This document shows, piece after piece, positions 12,026 to 26,730 of a stretch of 64,000 nt of DNA. Position numbers and translations under genes: made by a program. Numbering within the stretch: the first letter of the stretch is position 1; each line of letters starts with the position of its first letter. A model generated the notes under the pieces. The model saw nothing but the letters and a program-made list of their open reading frames with translations. It did not search any database and was not told where the DNA came from. The DNA comes from Rotaria macrura (taxonomy: Eukaryota; Rotifera; Eurotatoria; Philodinida; Philodinidae), in NCBI GenBank assembly GCA_900239685.1, contig OENT01000468.1:46995-110994 (forward strand), read 5' to 3'.

Positions 12026-15000
12026 TTAGCACTGCGACAAATAGACACCAACGCTTTGATTATTTCCATTACCAACAACAATATCTAATACGTTATCATT
12101 GTTGAAATCTCCAACGGCAATGGAGAATGGACTTTTTCCAGCTGAAAAGGTCATTTGTATTGCAAATGAACCGTTGCCATATCCAAGAAACACGCTTAGC
12201 TGATTAGCAGATAGGCTTACAGTAGCAATATCCATGTGATAATCACCATTGAAGTCAGCAACAGTAACTGAGTATGGTTCTCTAGTAGTTGAAAAGGTTA
12301 TCTGCGTGGCAAATGTTCCATTGCCAAATCCAAAAAGAACGCTCACAGTCTTACTGGCAAGGTTTGCAGTAACAATATCCACGTGATTATCGCTGTTAAA
12401 GTCACCGACAGCGATCGAAAATGGAGAAGAATCGGTTGGAAAAGTCATCTGCGTTGCAAAAGTTCCATTACCGTAACCAAGAAGAATACTTACAGTATTA
12501 GAGCCCCTATTGGCTATAGCCAGATCCAAGTGACTATCATTGTTGAAATCGTCAATGGCAATTGCATAGGGTGTGTTTCCAGTCGCGTAAGTGACTTGTA
12601 CTGAAAATGATCCAGTACCATCTCCAAGAAAAATACCGAGATTGTTGGTGCCAGTATTAGCTACAGCGATATCCTGTTGACCATTTTTATCAAAATCAGC
12701 AACGATGATACAATATGAATCAGAACCTGTTGAAAATGTTCGTATTGTTTTAAAACTTCCATTGCCATGGCCGAGCAAGATACCAAAACTAAAACCAGCT
12801 CTATCACTTAGAGCCACATCAAGTAGGTTATCATGGTTAAAGTCACCAACTACGACTGAGTATGGAGAAACAAGAGGGTTGGTAGATGACGTCATTTGGG
12901 CCGAAAAAGTTCCGTTACCATATCCATGAAAAGTACTTACACTACCACCGGCGGCATTAGCAACAGCAATATCCAACTGATTGTCATTGTTGAAGTCACC
13001 CACGGCAACTATATCCGAGTACCAACCTGCTGGATACGATGTCATTGGTAAAAGTGTAAAATCACAAAATGGAGCTAGAAAAAAATAATTAAATGATCGG
13101 TCTTGACAGTTTATTCGAATAGGAAAAGGAGATCCTCGGACAAAATACACTAGGCTTGAGTTTTTACATTGATTCTTCATCTTCAATTGAAAATGTAGAT
13201 TCATGATGTAGGATACATGTTATGTTTTTTATGGGTCGTTCTATTTTCGAATCATTTTTATTATCGAACAAGATTGGAAATAAATCAATGCCGAAAAGAA
13301 TCGAAGTTATTCGTCAGCGATCATAACGACTGAAAAATTCAGTAGGAATCGCTGAATTTGTACTAGCCACTAACAGTTACTGAAAGGCTTAAAGAAAATT
13401 TGCAAAAGTGAGTGGAATTTTTTAAGCTTTTCCTTCTAAAGTTTTCGGGGGAGCCCAAAAGATGCACACGAGCAATTTGCGCATGGTCTCTACCTGAGAG
13501 TGTGAGTGATAGAATGACACGAGAATAAGAGTACAAATGTGAGTGCTGATGCGATTGCAAAAGTCTATTATGCTCGAAACCCCGAGATCTAGATCTGTGC
13601 GCAAGTTCCCCGTGCACATCTTTCGTAGACCCGTACTGCAAAATTAGAAGCAATAACGTAGTCATTGAAAAACAGCATTCGATCATGCCTACTATTCATA
13701 GTTGCATGCACGAATCGAAAAACATTTATATGGGTACGAATTGAAAATATTATAGCAAGTCGTCATAGTTTGATACTTATTTTGCATTTGAGCTTGTTGT
13801 GTTTCTCTTGACGAAGCATGTGGGATAAAATATTAGTTGATTGTATTAAATATAGTGACGCAGAAAGTTACTTTGTTAGAAACAAGATAAGTCTAGTATC
13901 ATTGGAAGAATCAGAGAGTAAATATAACTGGCAACGTATATTACTAGAATAAAGTTTCTAGTTCAGTAAGGAAAATTTTAGATGAACCAACAGAGAATCA
14001 TTCCTAGAATGAATTTGTCGTTTGTAAGTTTTTCACTGTGATCAAGAAGTTTTTTCTCGAGTAAGCTCCTATGTCATGCCGGAATAGTCATGGCTTTTGA
14101 TGATAGTGTTTTTCAAAACAACAGTGTTCTGTGTTGGTTATTGGAAAAATAGACATACAGGTAAATGCATTGATTACGTAAACCTTAATATTACTTCAGA
14201 ATTCCACTAATCAATGAGGATCTGTTTAATTTAGAAAAATAAACAGTAGTCTATCCATATATATATATTACAAGAGTTGTAGAAACACGAGCAGAATTTG
14301 TTTCTAACTAATTATCGATTCGTTGAAACATTTTTACTTGTAGTAGTCGCGGTTGTTGTTGTTGATGTCATCGTTGTTACTAAAAATTAATGAAAGGAAT
14401 CAGTTCGTTGAATTGATATTCCCAATGCTCGTTCTACTGTATTTCTAGGGTTTGTTGTCAAAACTAACCTATGATTTATTATTATGAATGAAAAACGAAA
14501 TGAACTTTCATGAAAATCTCTTGACAGATAATCTCTGTTATTTGCCGTTTGATGAAATTTCGAAATGTTCAAGAAATTAAATTTTTTAGAATACACAAGA
14601 AAATTCTGCACACCCTGCATGTTATTTCATTTCTATAAATAATCTCTGATTGCTGTTCATATGCAAGCAAGTATACGAGACAATGCTTGATATAGATAAT
14701 CTATACACGTTTGTTGTATTATTCTATTGTCAATCGTCATCAATACTCGCGAAGTAAAACGTCAATAATTTGCAGTATATTTAACAAAAATTTCGAACAA
14801 AAGAACTAAGTATAGTATGTACCATGTGGAAACTGTAGTAAGACGTTCATACAACGACTGTGTGTTCACTGTTGAATAAACTTTATCTTGTGCACATGTA
14901 CATTGTGCAAGAATCAAAGAGGTATAATAACAGTAACGATACAACCTATGGTGTAATCTTCTCTCAAAATAAAGATAAGTACAAGGACATGATTTTCACG

Positions 15001-15695
15001 TCATATTTCCAATTGAAAAGTTTCTGTAGGAAAAAGAAACCCGATAAAATATATTATGTCAAATCTGCATTTTGTAATTTGCAAAAGACATTGGTAAGTA
15101 CATACCTGTTGTATTGCTGGCTGATACTTTTTTCGCTGTAGATAAGAAATTTCTATAGTAAAGTCAAATTATTTCATGATTACGACTTACCTTTTAACAA
15201 CACGGTTAGAGTTGTGACAAGAGCAATGATGCTCAGTAGACAAAAGATTAAACATCCGATGAGAAAAAATTTGCATCTCATTGAACGACCATCACTCGTA
15301 TTATCTTTCCTGTAAAAAGAAAGAATCATTGGAAATCGTGAACATTTATCAAATAAATATGTGTAAGTCTACTTCAAATGTTGTATTTTACTATCTACTA
15401 TGGAATCATCTTGAGAATTGATATTTAATTTTTCTTGTTTTTCAGACCAAGCATTAGTATTGATTTCGCTTGGTGATATAAATGCTACGTTGACGGGTGA
15501 CATGTATTCATTAGATCGAGATGAACATATAATTTCGTGAATGTCGGACAAGTCGCATTTATCATTGAGTCGAGGTGGACATGACTCAGGTGATAAGTTT
15601 AACGTATCATGATTTAAATCTATATCTAAACTACCACCAGTTCTGGTACCCTGGTCATCACTGATATGAATACTGTTACCACAATTTTTGTTCTT
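12026..15695 (-). CDS. Single-pass membrane protein with FG-GAP/VCBS repeat ectodomain (5' incomplete)
   Basis: Four coding exons join in phase: 15373-15695, 15191-15309, 14338-14379 and 12026-13074, giving at least 510 residues. The first exon encodes a polar cytoplasmic segment. The second ends in a hydrophobic span (CLIFCLLSIIALVTTLTVLL). The 42-base third exon encodes a Thr-rich linker (TSTTTTATTT). The last exon encodes seven repeats of about 49 residues, each with an Asp-rich Ca-binding loop of the DFNNDNQLD type followed by a GYGNGTF motif. The ectodomain starts near a Cys and ends with a Cys, suggesting a closing disulfide. FG-GAP/VCBS repeats form integrin-like beta-propeller blades, and related bdelloid proteins are common but uncharacterised. 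A cell-surface adhesion or ligand-binding role is inferred. The exon at 15695 has no start codon and begins at a phase-0 acceptor, so at least one 5' exon is missing. None of the ATGs in 15.7-16.2 kb has a phase-0 donor. Confidence 0.85.
12040..13060 (-). repeat. Seven tandem FG-GAP/VCBS repeat units
   Basis: A coding tandem repeat with a unit of about 147 bp (49 residues). The loop D-F-N-x-D-x-x-x-D and the G-x-G-x-G-[ST]-F motif recur in each unit, and the last unit is truncated before the terminal Cys. Units have diverged at the DNA level, so this is an old expansion rather than a recent slippage product. Confidence 0.9.
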
Positions 15696-18600
15696 CTAAA
15701 GAAATAAATGAAAATTTCATTTTCTACAGACTTCATATTTTTTTTATGAAGTACAAGATAAATTGATACGCAAATCAATTACGATATTTTATTTTTATTG
15801 AGAACATAGGATTCAACATTTTCAATGTAGAGAAAAAAAGCTTATGTGCTCCACATCGTTCTGTGTTAGCTGTTGCATGGCAAGAAATCATTGTTGAATC
15901 CGTCATTTTTTCTATCAATCCATTAATCATGTAACTTATTTCAATGAAGATTGAATGATATCGCTGATGTAAGACATCAAAAAATCTGCAATACATGAAT
16001 ATCGACCACCACGAACATATATCATATCAATATTCGACTTCTATGTACAAAAGACGATGAAATTCTTATGCTTCTAAACAATCGATTGTTCAACGATGAA
16101 TTTTTCTGCACGTTGGCCCTCTTAAAGTTCGACCTTTTAGTAGAACATTAGTAGATTCTATTCTCATCTTAATAATAGCTATTCATAATATAATAGTCAT
16201 TATTAATAATAATCCATCGTTCGTTCATGTTCATATACCGTTATGCTTGCTAAGAAAAGTATATATTTCGACTCAGAGTCATTAGTGAGTTTATTAAGAT
16301 TGCCATCAATGCTTGCCGTTTCTGTGTCATTAGTGAAATTTCTCACTAATCAAAATATTGTTGCCATTGTGCCAATGATAATGCTTGATTGCGGAATCTC
16401 ATTAAACGTATACGTATATGGAAGGGGAGAACCGATAGTGTAGATCCTTGGCAAAAAAGAAGAGGCTTCAATGAAAAAATCCTCCGCTTATATTAATTCT
16501 GTCTCATTTTTATCTTGGCCTAATCATAAGATGGTATCATCAGAAAATTGACCAAGTGCCAGGATGACTTTCTTTCTGTTGATATTGAATTACTCTGTCA
16601 TATTTAGCTCTGCGTTTAGATAGTGTAGGACTTGAGTTCTTTCGAATATTCGAAAATTCTTCTAGCTTTGAATGTAACAATAACACACGTTAACCAAAAT
16701 ATCTTGAAGAAACTGGACTCAACGTTTTTCTTCTCAAGAATCAGTTGATTATCTTTTACTGCTACTTGTCATTCTTTCAACCAGAATTTTGAGAATGACA
16801 TGTGAACAATCCCTAAATATCTCCGTAGAAATGTGTAAACTATTGAACAATGGTAGGCTAATCGCCAAAAACGGGTTCAAACATAGTGAGACAAAAAATA
16901 ATTTTAAAACACATATTTGATAACTAATCGATCAGTTTCAAAGAATTATAGGATTTTAAATGAAAATACCTGGTAAAATTCAATAAACATTTCGTTTCGA
17001 CGATGAATGAGTCACATGTAGTACACGCGTCAGAAATTGGTACACAATGATATATGTTCGGATTACTTCATTACTGATCGAACTTTTTTCAACGAATCTA
17101 TTCTTGCAAAGAGGTAATGCAAGCGGTATTTTTCCTTTCATTATGAAGGACAAATCATAAAAGTATTCTGCCAAGTAATGAACTTTAACCAAGATAAAAC
17201 GATTCGACATTTCTAAATTCATCATGACTTTTAAATTGTTGTTATTTCACATGACTGATTCTTCAAGTTCAGTTAATAGAAATAATTTTAATTAGAATTT
17301 TTTTTTGAAAGAAAATCTTGACTGTAAAGTTCTCTTACCAAAACGAATTCATTTGAAAGTTTTGGAAGAATCTGGAAATATTTAGTGTCGATCCTATGCA
17401 ATGCCGTTAGTTCTAGAACACCTATACTAAATCTTAGGACAATATTGTGCTCTCAGATTTTATGATTTTTTCTAATTTACTCTTTCTCTTGAAATTCGAT
17501 ATCGAACTTAATATTTTCTAGCTGTATTTGTACATTAAATATTCTATTTTTCTTTTAAATGTCAATACAAATTTCTTATTTCGTTAATATGAGATAGTTG
17601 AGTTCTCAAATACCATTTACAATGCAAGATCGTATAACAGTAAAGCAATACATAAACTTTAATGAGAAGATTTAATGTCTATTCTTTTTATAATAAGAAA
17701 ATCCAATTTCGGGTGTAAAATAAATGACAAACTAGATTTATGGATGACTAAATCTGACAGTATCACGATCAAAATCATGATTGGCTACACAGAATGGAGG
17801 CTGAATAATCAACATCAAAATTGCTAATAATTACTCATTGCATTGTTCACAATTCTGATTAATGACTAAGGTTCTTCTCAATTCATAACATTGAACTTAT
17901 CTTCATTTTAATCCGTGAATAACATTAAAAATTTCTAGCGTATCTGATCGAAAATAACAACGACTCTGTGTGCGCAATAGAAAATTCAGCATCCTTCAAC
18001 TCTAATCGAGAAATGGTACTATGGAATCTTAGTACTTGTTCGTCTGATTCATTTTCTCTAGTTTATTATCTACTCAAGATTTTAAGGTATGCTTTTAACT
18101 ATAGATGTCTTTAATCATTTTAACTGAAGGACAATGCTAAAATACTTGTATTCCGATTACTATTGACGGATTTTGATCTCTGTATTACATACATCTTAGA
18201 TAACTGAGTGATGAGTTATAATTCAATGTGACGAAGAGACAATGAGGAACGATTGATTATTGAAAATCGACGAATCAAATGATTTCGAACTTACCATTTA
18301 TTTTTACAAGTCGGAGCAAAACGAAAATGGACTGACTTAAATTCTCTAGATCAATCATGTATGTTACTCATACATGGAGCATCATTTTAAAAGAACAGAA
18401 AAGAATTTTCGATATCGTATTATTCATATCTAGAGGAACAAATTATTACTGTAACATGGAAATAGTTGTAGTTCCTGTTTTTCCAACTTATTTTGATTGT
18501 GAGAGTATATCCGAAGAAAAAGAATTCCATGTTCTAAAAGCGATTAGAGTTTTTCAATTACTCTGTAAATTTATATTTCTATTAGAATTTGTAGCCTGAA

Positions 18601-21600
18601 AAATGAATCAAAGCAATTTCATCGTAACCTCCACAGTGATTTATTTATTTATATATATACTATAGTAGAAGATTTTTAAATACTATCAGAATCTATGTAT
18701 TGTCTTTCAGCTGAAATTCATTTCTAAAAACATCACTTTTCTTTTCTTTTTCAAATGTGGCTCTATTCGATCACTCAACAATTTTTCAATAAGAGCCAAC
18801 AAATCAAAACAAAGGCATGCAAGCAAAGAGGAGAGTGTTCTTGCTCTATCATAGTATAGAAGTATCTCTCTCAAAACAGATCTAATTGCGGAGACACCGG
18901 CGAAGATAAATCTATGGGTTTCTTATGATGAACTTTTTTTCCTGTGAACTTGACTTATTATTCAGGAAAAATATACATTCAAGCTAAAATATAAATTTAT
19001 TGGGTGATAGAAAAACTTATAGCACTTTCGGAGCATGTAATCATTTTCTTTTTGATATGTTTTTACGATAGCGATATATGGAGACAAATTTCGATAGTCT
19101 TTTTCATCTGTGTATTGAATTACAATCATGATGATTATGTTAACATGAACTGATATAACTAGCAGCAGCGAAATAGTTAGCGTATAAAGATTTGATCTTC
19201 ACAATGTTCCATTCTTTTATAGATGTGTTTTTTGAAGTATAGACTAATTAGAGTTGACTTTATTAAAAGTATAGTAACAAGAAATTGCTAGTTTCTTTGA
19301 AATCACATATTAGCAAAAAGTATGATACTTGTTTTAATGAACTACCGTACTCACTGAGACATAAAAAAGAAGACATATTGAAAGAACACATTGAAAACTA
19401 TAATACAGGTTCGTTGGAAGACGTATTCTCTATTCAATTGTTTTACTACGCATAGTTTTAAAACTTAATGATTTGTATACAATTGAGGACATTGCTTTCG
19501 TTTACCATTCGTCCATAGTAACAAGTTGAAATGCGGTTAATTCTTTTATTTGATTAAGAATATATTCATATTGTTTTACTAAACTACTTATGACCAACAA
19601 ACAAAAAATACCAACATTTAATAAGTTTTTGCAAATGTTCAGCAAATCGATGACGAACTCCTTAATATCTATTTCAAATGCAAAGAATGGTGGGCAGCTT
19701 TGACGTTCATGTTTGATAAGAACTAGGCAAAGATCTCCGCTTTCCACTGTTCAATATCTGACATGAGACTGCATTGAATCCCGAAGATGAGATTTTTCAA
19801 GCTACGCCTGGTTTTTTTAAAATGCATAGATTTTTCAATTGGGTTTAGAAAGCGTTTCTTTTCGTTGAAGTCAGAATTAAAGTCGATTTTTTTGGAAAAA
19901 CTACCGAGAACGCTTAGTAACATGTTCATACTGAAAGTACATAGATTATTTCACTTTAGTGAACTATTCTCATAGTCTACTAAAAATTAAAATTCTTTTA
20001 AATCTAACATAACAAAATCTTTTCTGTGTAGAAACTTGTCGGATGGATTTGGATCGTAGTGTTCAGAGAAAATTTGTTACTCATGATTTTATGCAATTTC
20101 ATTTCCTGTATAAAACGATGACACGTATAGATCTCATTTTAGTCATTATAAAATTTAGTCGAAAAAATATTCAGCCTTCTTTTTTGAGTTGGAAATAGAT
20201 ATTAATGATTTTTACGTGATTGAATTATAACTATTCGATCACACATAGAAACTGTTGACTAGTTCAACAAGCCATTTACTAATTGCAAATGATACATGTG
20301 TATTAGTTACTATGGGTGACAGACACTGTTTATTGAAAGCGTAATAATGATACAGTTTTTCCATTCTGCTACATATTTGTTAGATAATCGAAAGTGAACA
20401 GAAAATGATCACATAAACATAATATATGGACGTTGTTCTGGAAGACTTCCTGCATAAGTTCAACAGATAAACTGTGGAAAAATGTTCCTGATCGTTAAAT
20501 ATCTGTCGAAATAAGATAGAGCACTATATCGTTATGATACTTTTAGGATCTATATGCTGCATGCGTCATTGTTGTTCATAGCCGAATTCACTTGTTCACT
20601 CAAGTGATAATCATAATCTTACAATATTTCACTTTGATTTTGCTGCAGTAACTAGATAACCAGCCAGCCATAATAACCATAAATATTTCTTGTATATTGG
20701 CAATAACCAAAAACTAATAGTATAAACACAAATAGTTACTGCAACCATCGCGCTTTCATCAAAATAGGAAGAAAACTTCGTCAACTTGCACAAATTCTAT
20801 TGTGCTCGTTCTACAACTGATCCTCCAATCGTCATTCAGAGCAGAACCAAACATACACCGGTCAAACTCGTCTATAGAAAAATTTTTAAAATTTGTACCT
20901 GTATGATCCTTACATATATATGTCTAATCATTTTATTCAAATATACAATGCCATATAAGTAATATAGAGTAGTAAAACAATTGTCAATATTACTTAAAAA
21001 AAGAAAGTTTTCATTGTCTATTACTGATGTCTATTTACAAGAAAATCGATTCAGTATTGTTTCTCAAGTGTTTTTGTTTCATACGTATATATATATATAT
21101 ATATAATATTCGATTGCAAGAAGGCATCCGAATCCATCTGTTTCTTTCAACACTAACAGCTGAAATCATACTAAATACAATATCAACATGTTTCAATTTG
21201 CTATTCATAATTGTACTCTAGTATCAACAAGATACTGAAGATCAGGTTTAGCATTAGAAAACAAACAAGTTCATATCTATTATGTATACGGCAGTTTAGC
21301 TCGAAGAAACAGTCGATAGATTCTGCTCGTGTGAATGTCAAAGATCACGATGAATAAATCGTGATTTGGTTTTAAATCGAATTTTCATTGTGTGGAAATT
21401 TTACTCGATCAAAATTTTAATGGCTTTTAAGACGTAATCATGGATACATGAAGATCGGAGATTTTTTTTAGAATTGAACAAAATAACAGATACGACACTA
21501 CAATAGTTAGCCAAGGTTTTAATATATCCACGACGAATAATGGAAAGGATTTTAAAAAGTAAAATAAACTTCATAGAAATCAAATCAGTAAAGAACGCTG

Positions 21601-24600
21601 TTGAAAATGAGTATTCCTCAGAAAGTTTGAAATAATTGAATGCTTTCTATTAGAATCAGGCTTATCAACGTATTGTACACTATATAATTCCTGATTCGAA
21701 TCATTTTTCATTGCAACTTTGAGACGAGCTTGCTTATCGAAAAAATGAAAGAAGATTCTGTATTAGTTAATGTCCGTTGACGGATCTTAAATCAACATTG
21801 ATTGATGATATTTTAATTTGTTCTACCAATATTACAACTACTTGTTTAGACTCATCGATAAGCCACAACAGTATCAGTTACTATCAACACAGTAAATGTT
21901 GACCTTTCAAAATGATTTTCATCTTTACTGATCAAGTCCTCTTCATTCAATAAAATCTCGAAGAGTATCTTCTATTTTATTGATTAATAAGCTTTTAAAT
22001 AGACATAAAATTCATCTAATATACTAAATCAATTGTGTTTTTATGGCTATTTAAATTATTTTATCGAAATAACTGTCCATGATGAAATAGCAAACATCGA
22101 ATTTCTTCTTGCTTATTTCATTCAATGTACATATGCGTAATGAAGACAATCGAAGGCGATTGTTGGAACAATCAATGTTTGCAATCATGAGGAATCTCTT
22201 GGATTCAAACTAATCCATTTGAGTTCCCTCGATTGTTTTACATAACGAAGACTCATATTCAACAGAATAATACTTGAGAAACTCTTTTCATATCAAGTTT
22301 TTCCACTGAAAATTTGATGAGTCTATCGAGTAGACAAATTTGTAGATGGCTTTACGAGAAAAAGAACTAGATTGAGACATTCTAGTCAGAAGTTTGACTC
22401 AGACTTGCATCTGACGATCCATATAATACTGTGAAATTTTCAATCCAACATGGATCACTCCTTCTGAACGCTTAGAACGCTTTAAAAACATCAGATTTAC
22501 TCGAATCTCTCGTGACAAAAGATCTTATTCATCAGTCGATTATTGCAGCATTAAAACTAAAATTTGTGCTGCAATTTTCAGTACACTACTTATATCTGAG
22601 GATCTTTGTTTGAACAGAATCGTAGATGTACATTGCTTTATGCAGTTTTTCTCACAATAGAACATCACAAGTAAGTAGTTAAGTAACATGTTCCTAATCC
22701 GAAAAACTTGTCAGTGACTCTCGCTGTGGGAATAAAATACGAAACTTACATATCTGCTACAGCTTTGCTATACTAGTACAGAATGTAGCAAGTGTGAAAT
22801 TAACGATTCATCTTGCTTTTATTCTAGAAGACGCCTCATTATTGCTTTCAATTGTTTTCACCTTGGAAACTATTATTCGTTTTAGGAATTCTGATTTCTG
22901 AATTTTCCGATGTTATCATTGTGAACATTGAATACGGTGGCATAATCAACTGTTGCATATCTCTTTTTTTTATTCCAGTTAGTCAGCTCTCCATTGGACA
23001 TGAAAGTTCTTACAATTTTCGATTCTATCGGGCCAGGACATATACGGGTTTGGAGTGGGTGCTGAAATGTGCGTAGTGGCAATGATGGTGGTAGTTGAGG
23101 AACTGTGAAAACTCGCCTTGAAAATTACATTCACTATTCACATCGAAAATATGTACGAGTTTTGCAATAAAATATCAAATAACTGAATACGACGAATCTT
23201 TCTGATTACTTCAATGGTGCATATACACGATCAAGAGTTCTATTTGATTGAAATTTTTTATTAAAATTTCTATTCGATCACATCATTTGATTGTATTTAC
23301 ATTCTAAGGGTAAACACACAATATTTTCATCGTCCAATATATCACCGAAACCCTTTCCACAATAAAAGGTCGTAGGCTTTTTTTGTCAGGATTCACTGAG
23401 AAAGCAAACGGTTTGAGAAAATTTTTCTGGTATTAAAACAGTCTTTTTTTAGCAGCCAAGTACTAGAAAACTGGTGTTTTTACTATGGAAAAAAGTAGTT
23501 TTATTTTATAAAACCTTCAGTTTTTACTAAAATCTAGCCTTTTAACTGCTAGAATGAGAAAAAAAAACTTCTAGACACCCTATGAACTTGAACACGCCTT
23601 GGAACTCTTTCCTGAGGGTGATATTTTATTCAAAGGAGGGGGTATATCTAACTTTGGTTTCCTTAATATAAACATTAATATGATTTACATTTAATATGAA
23701 ATGTTTTAAATATTAATTTGAATTAATTAATATCTAATATGTCAATTATATATTCGTATAAATATGAAATATTTATTAATTATTAATTAGTGCATCATTT
23801 TACTAATTATCTAATGAAATAGTTTCTTGATAACAGTTTGTAATGAGATTTGGTGTGACGTAGGAGGAAGCTGATGAAAAGTCAATAGTATCCGCCTTCG
23901 TTAGTATGGCCTGAAAGGGAAGCCGGAAAACTTCAACTTAAAACTGACACTCATCATTCTCTTCGAAAATATATGTGAGTTCTACAAACACAAGAGCTGA
24001 CTGGCGGTATCTTATGAAGATTTTAATCTAGACAAGGACTCTTTAGTATGAACGAAACATCAGCTTCAATAGAGGATATCAGTTGATGTGTTCGATTCAT
24101 CAGAAGTGCAATGAATGTCGGATAGTGGCTGTAACATTCGAAACTCTTTGTTTTCTTCGCTAGAAAGTTCAATGTATTTTACAGAATTCTTCATGACTAC
24201 TGCGTGGAAATAGAAAGACATCTCAGAGTGTTGTTTCGACACTATCTATCGATTCTAGCAGATTTGTGCACATTGGCATCTGTTATTATCGATTGCACTT
24301 TGCCTATATTCATCATTTCAAACCATCGAGGTTTTACTTTGATTCCATGTAATGAAATCAAATCTTTCTCTTTGATCTGTGTATTGAATAGAATTGCATT
24401 GAACACTAATTGAAAGACTTCCTGTGTCTCAGTTGTACACATAAGCGCAAGATTATTCAGCTGAGGTATAGGATGAAAACGAATGAGAATATTCAGTTAC
24501 GTGTTGAGTTCCATATCAAATAACTTATTTTTCTTATACTACTAATTTTACGGATGCTTCTTTAACGAAGGTGTTCATTGTAATAAGGTGAAACCTGTCA

Positions 24601-26223
24601 ACTAGCATGACCTATGTCATCATTAAATAGTTTGAATATGTTTGTATTTAATTCGATTACTAGTTTATGATAGTGATACTAATGTTAAAGAAAAACATCT
24701 ATTGTTATCAATCATGCAGGTGTTTGTGGATACATAGAGAAATTTTATTTTGAAATTCGAATGATCAATAAACTGCATCGAACAATAGATTATTCTTCGG
24801 CCAAAAATGAGAAAACAATACAATTATATCTCGACGAATACTCATTAGACAAAAAACAAAGCATATCTGTTATATCTTCAGACAAATCTATAGAAATCTA
24901 ATGTTCAAATAATAGAATTTTAAACTTTCTCTATCCGCGAAACCATCACATTCAGATAAGTATCATCTAAAATCTGATTATCATCGGTTTTTGACCTCGA
25001 AAGACAAACCAAATGTAGAAATGTTGCAACTAATCTTAAGCATCTTTCACGACAATAAAAAGATGTTCAGGATCATTTATTGTGTATAAATCTTTCTACA
25101 GTAAGACTGCCATTGATTGATTGATATGATTTTACTGATTCATGGCAATTTTTTCAACTTGATGAAAGATAACGTGATGATATCTTTTTTATAAAAATCT
25201 CAATGCATAAATTGAATACATGTGAAGAATTGTTTAGAATATCTACAATGTCATGTAGGTTTCATGTAATATATATAAATATCAATAGACTAGCTGTAAA
25301 GAACATAATCACCGATGGGAACATATTTACATTCACGATTGTGAGCATTGATACATCAATTTGTGAACAACTTTTATATGATGCAAGACGATGAAAAATA
25401 AGCGTTCTATCATCACGAATTTGAAACATATCGTGATCCTAATTTAACAATTAGTTGCATCACTCGATCATTTTATTCTTATATTTGAGCTGTATTGAAA
25501 TATTAGTATTGAAATTGTACGATCGTTATCATATAGATTAGGTCGTTATGGAAATCAGTTTTTCTTTTGTTTTACTGCATTTCTGAAAGCTTTATGACTA
25601 TGCTGATTTGATCGAATGATCGAAGTTGACATTTCATTTAATAGGGATCAATGAATAAGAATAAGAATAAGAATGGTCGATTGACAACGAAGGAAAATGA
25701 TGTCTTAGTACGAGATCTAGTTTAGAGTTCGTCGAATATACACGTAAACTCTTAATCTTACTTAACATTAGTCAATGTCATGCTGTTCGCTTTTCTGTGA
25801 TTTCTAGTTTAACGATATGCAGAAGAAAAACAAACACAAGTCACAACAATATTTTAGTAGTATATTTTCAATCAGCATCAACATAAAGTCTATCAATTGC
25901 CTGTATAATATACATAAACATGAAACGAATCATGACATGTCACTTTATACTATTTAGGAAATATTGACTAGACAATCTCTGCTTAGCGTATGTCTGTTAA
26001 AATGATGTATTTTTCAGGTTTGATATGTATGTCTGGAAGTAATTAAGTATTGATAATGATATTTTGAAATTAAGCGCATCTGTCATGCTTCATAGTAGAT
26101 TATTAATGATACGAACGAGTCGATTATATAATCTCATGCAGAATCGGAAGAAATGACTAGATAAACACAACTCTGATGAGCTGTTTCAAGAACATTGATA
26201 ATCTTTTCTTCAGGGTAAAGATA
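15696..26223. other. Long stretch without a supported gene
   Basis: About 10.5 kb of AT-rich sequence. The missing 5' exon(s) of the FG-GAP gene should lie at its left edge. An AT microsatellite lies near 21086-21105. Exon-like open frames on the minus strand near 24.1-24.4 kb and 17.0-17.2 kb look somewhat coding but do not splice in phase. No RNA gene, transposase or reverse transcriptase was recognised. Confidence 0.45.
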
Positions 26224-26730
26224 TCATGCTTCATAATCGTTAAGAAATTCAAATCCATCATCGAGAAGCTCTTCACTCTTAAAATTGTATATTAAACATG
26301 CATAATAGAAGGTTTGATTTGACTTGATAAAAATTTCTTCTCGTTGAGATCTAAATACGTTGTTGTACTTAAAATTTGAATATGCATGACGGTTGACGAC
26401 AATATTTGGAGTCGTTCTATGTTTCGGTACATTGTTACAAAGACCGTAAGACGATATATAAAAGAAGATGACTGGAATTCTTTCAGTCTCTAATAACAAG
26501 CGATCTGTTAGCTTCATTGTTCGAAGTTAGATATACGTGAAACCTTTGCCATATTCTCGCGGAAAGTGACGGAAATCCTCTTTATTATACTTCGAAGTAA
26601 GTCCATTGTAATGTTTATTTATCAAGTAAATGACTTGACAGCATTCGATTGAAAACCATTCTTCTAGAATACATTCATCATATATTTTTGAATCAGCGTT
26701 GGCAAAATCGTCCAAGTTACTTGTGTTGCT
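26224..26730 (-). CDS. Candidate two-exon gene fragment, unknown protein (5' incomplete)
   Basis: Two adjacent minus-strand open frames join in phase if a 39-base intron (26505-26543, GTTTCA donor, TAACAG acceptor) is removed. The exons would be 26544 to at most 26730 and 26224-26504, ending with TAA. The joined product is about 155 residues, rich in acidic residues, with motifs such as EEWFSIECCQVIY and a C-terminal LLDDGFEFLNDYEA. It has a normal protein-like composition, and no low-complexity sequence explains the open frame. No start codon lies in the upstream exon, and a TAA precedes it at 26731. I do not recognise the family. It may be the 3' end of a gene whose earlier exons I could not find, a pseudogene, or two chance open frames. 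Confidence 0.35.

Noticed and set aside
12383-12929. Plus-strand open frames across the FG-GAP exon.
   Set aside because: They are antisense shadows of the repeat-coding exon, and their periodicity follows the repeat.
13363-13686. A 107-codon minus frame with a hydrophobic start, inside the large intron of the FG-GAP gene, at first taken for its signal-peptide exon.
   Set aside because: The flanking exons already join in phase without it, the membrane span lies in another exon, and the rest of the frame has no domain or splice site of the right phase.
24100-24442. Two exon-like minus stretches: an open frame to about 24242, and a piece ending at a TGA near 24075.
   Set aside because: The available donors and acceptor do not share a phase, and frames of this length are expected by chance here.
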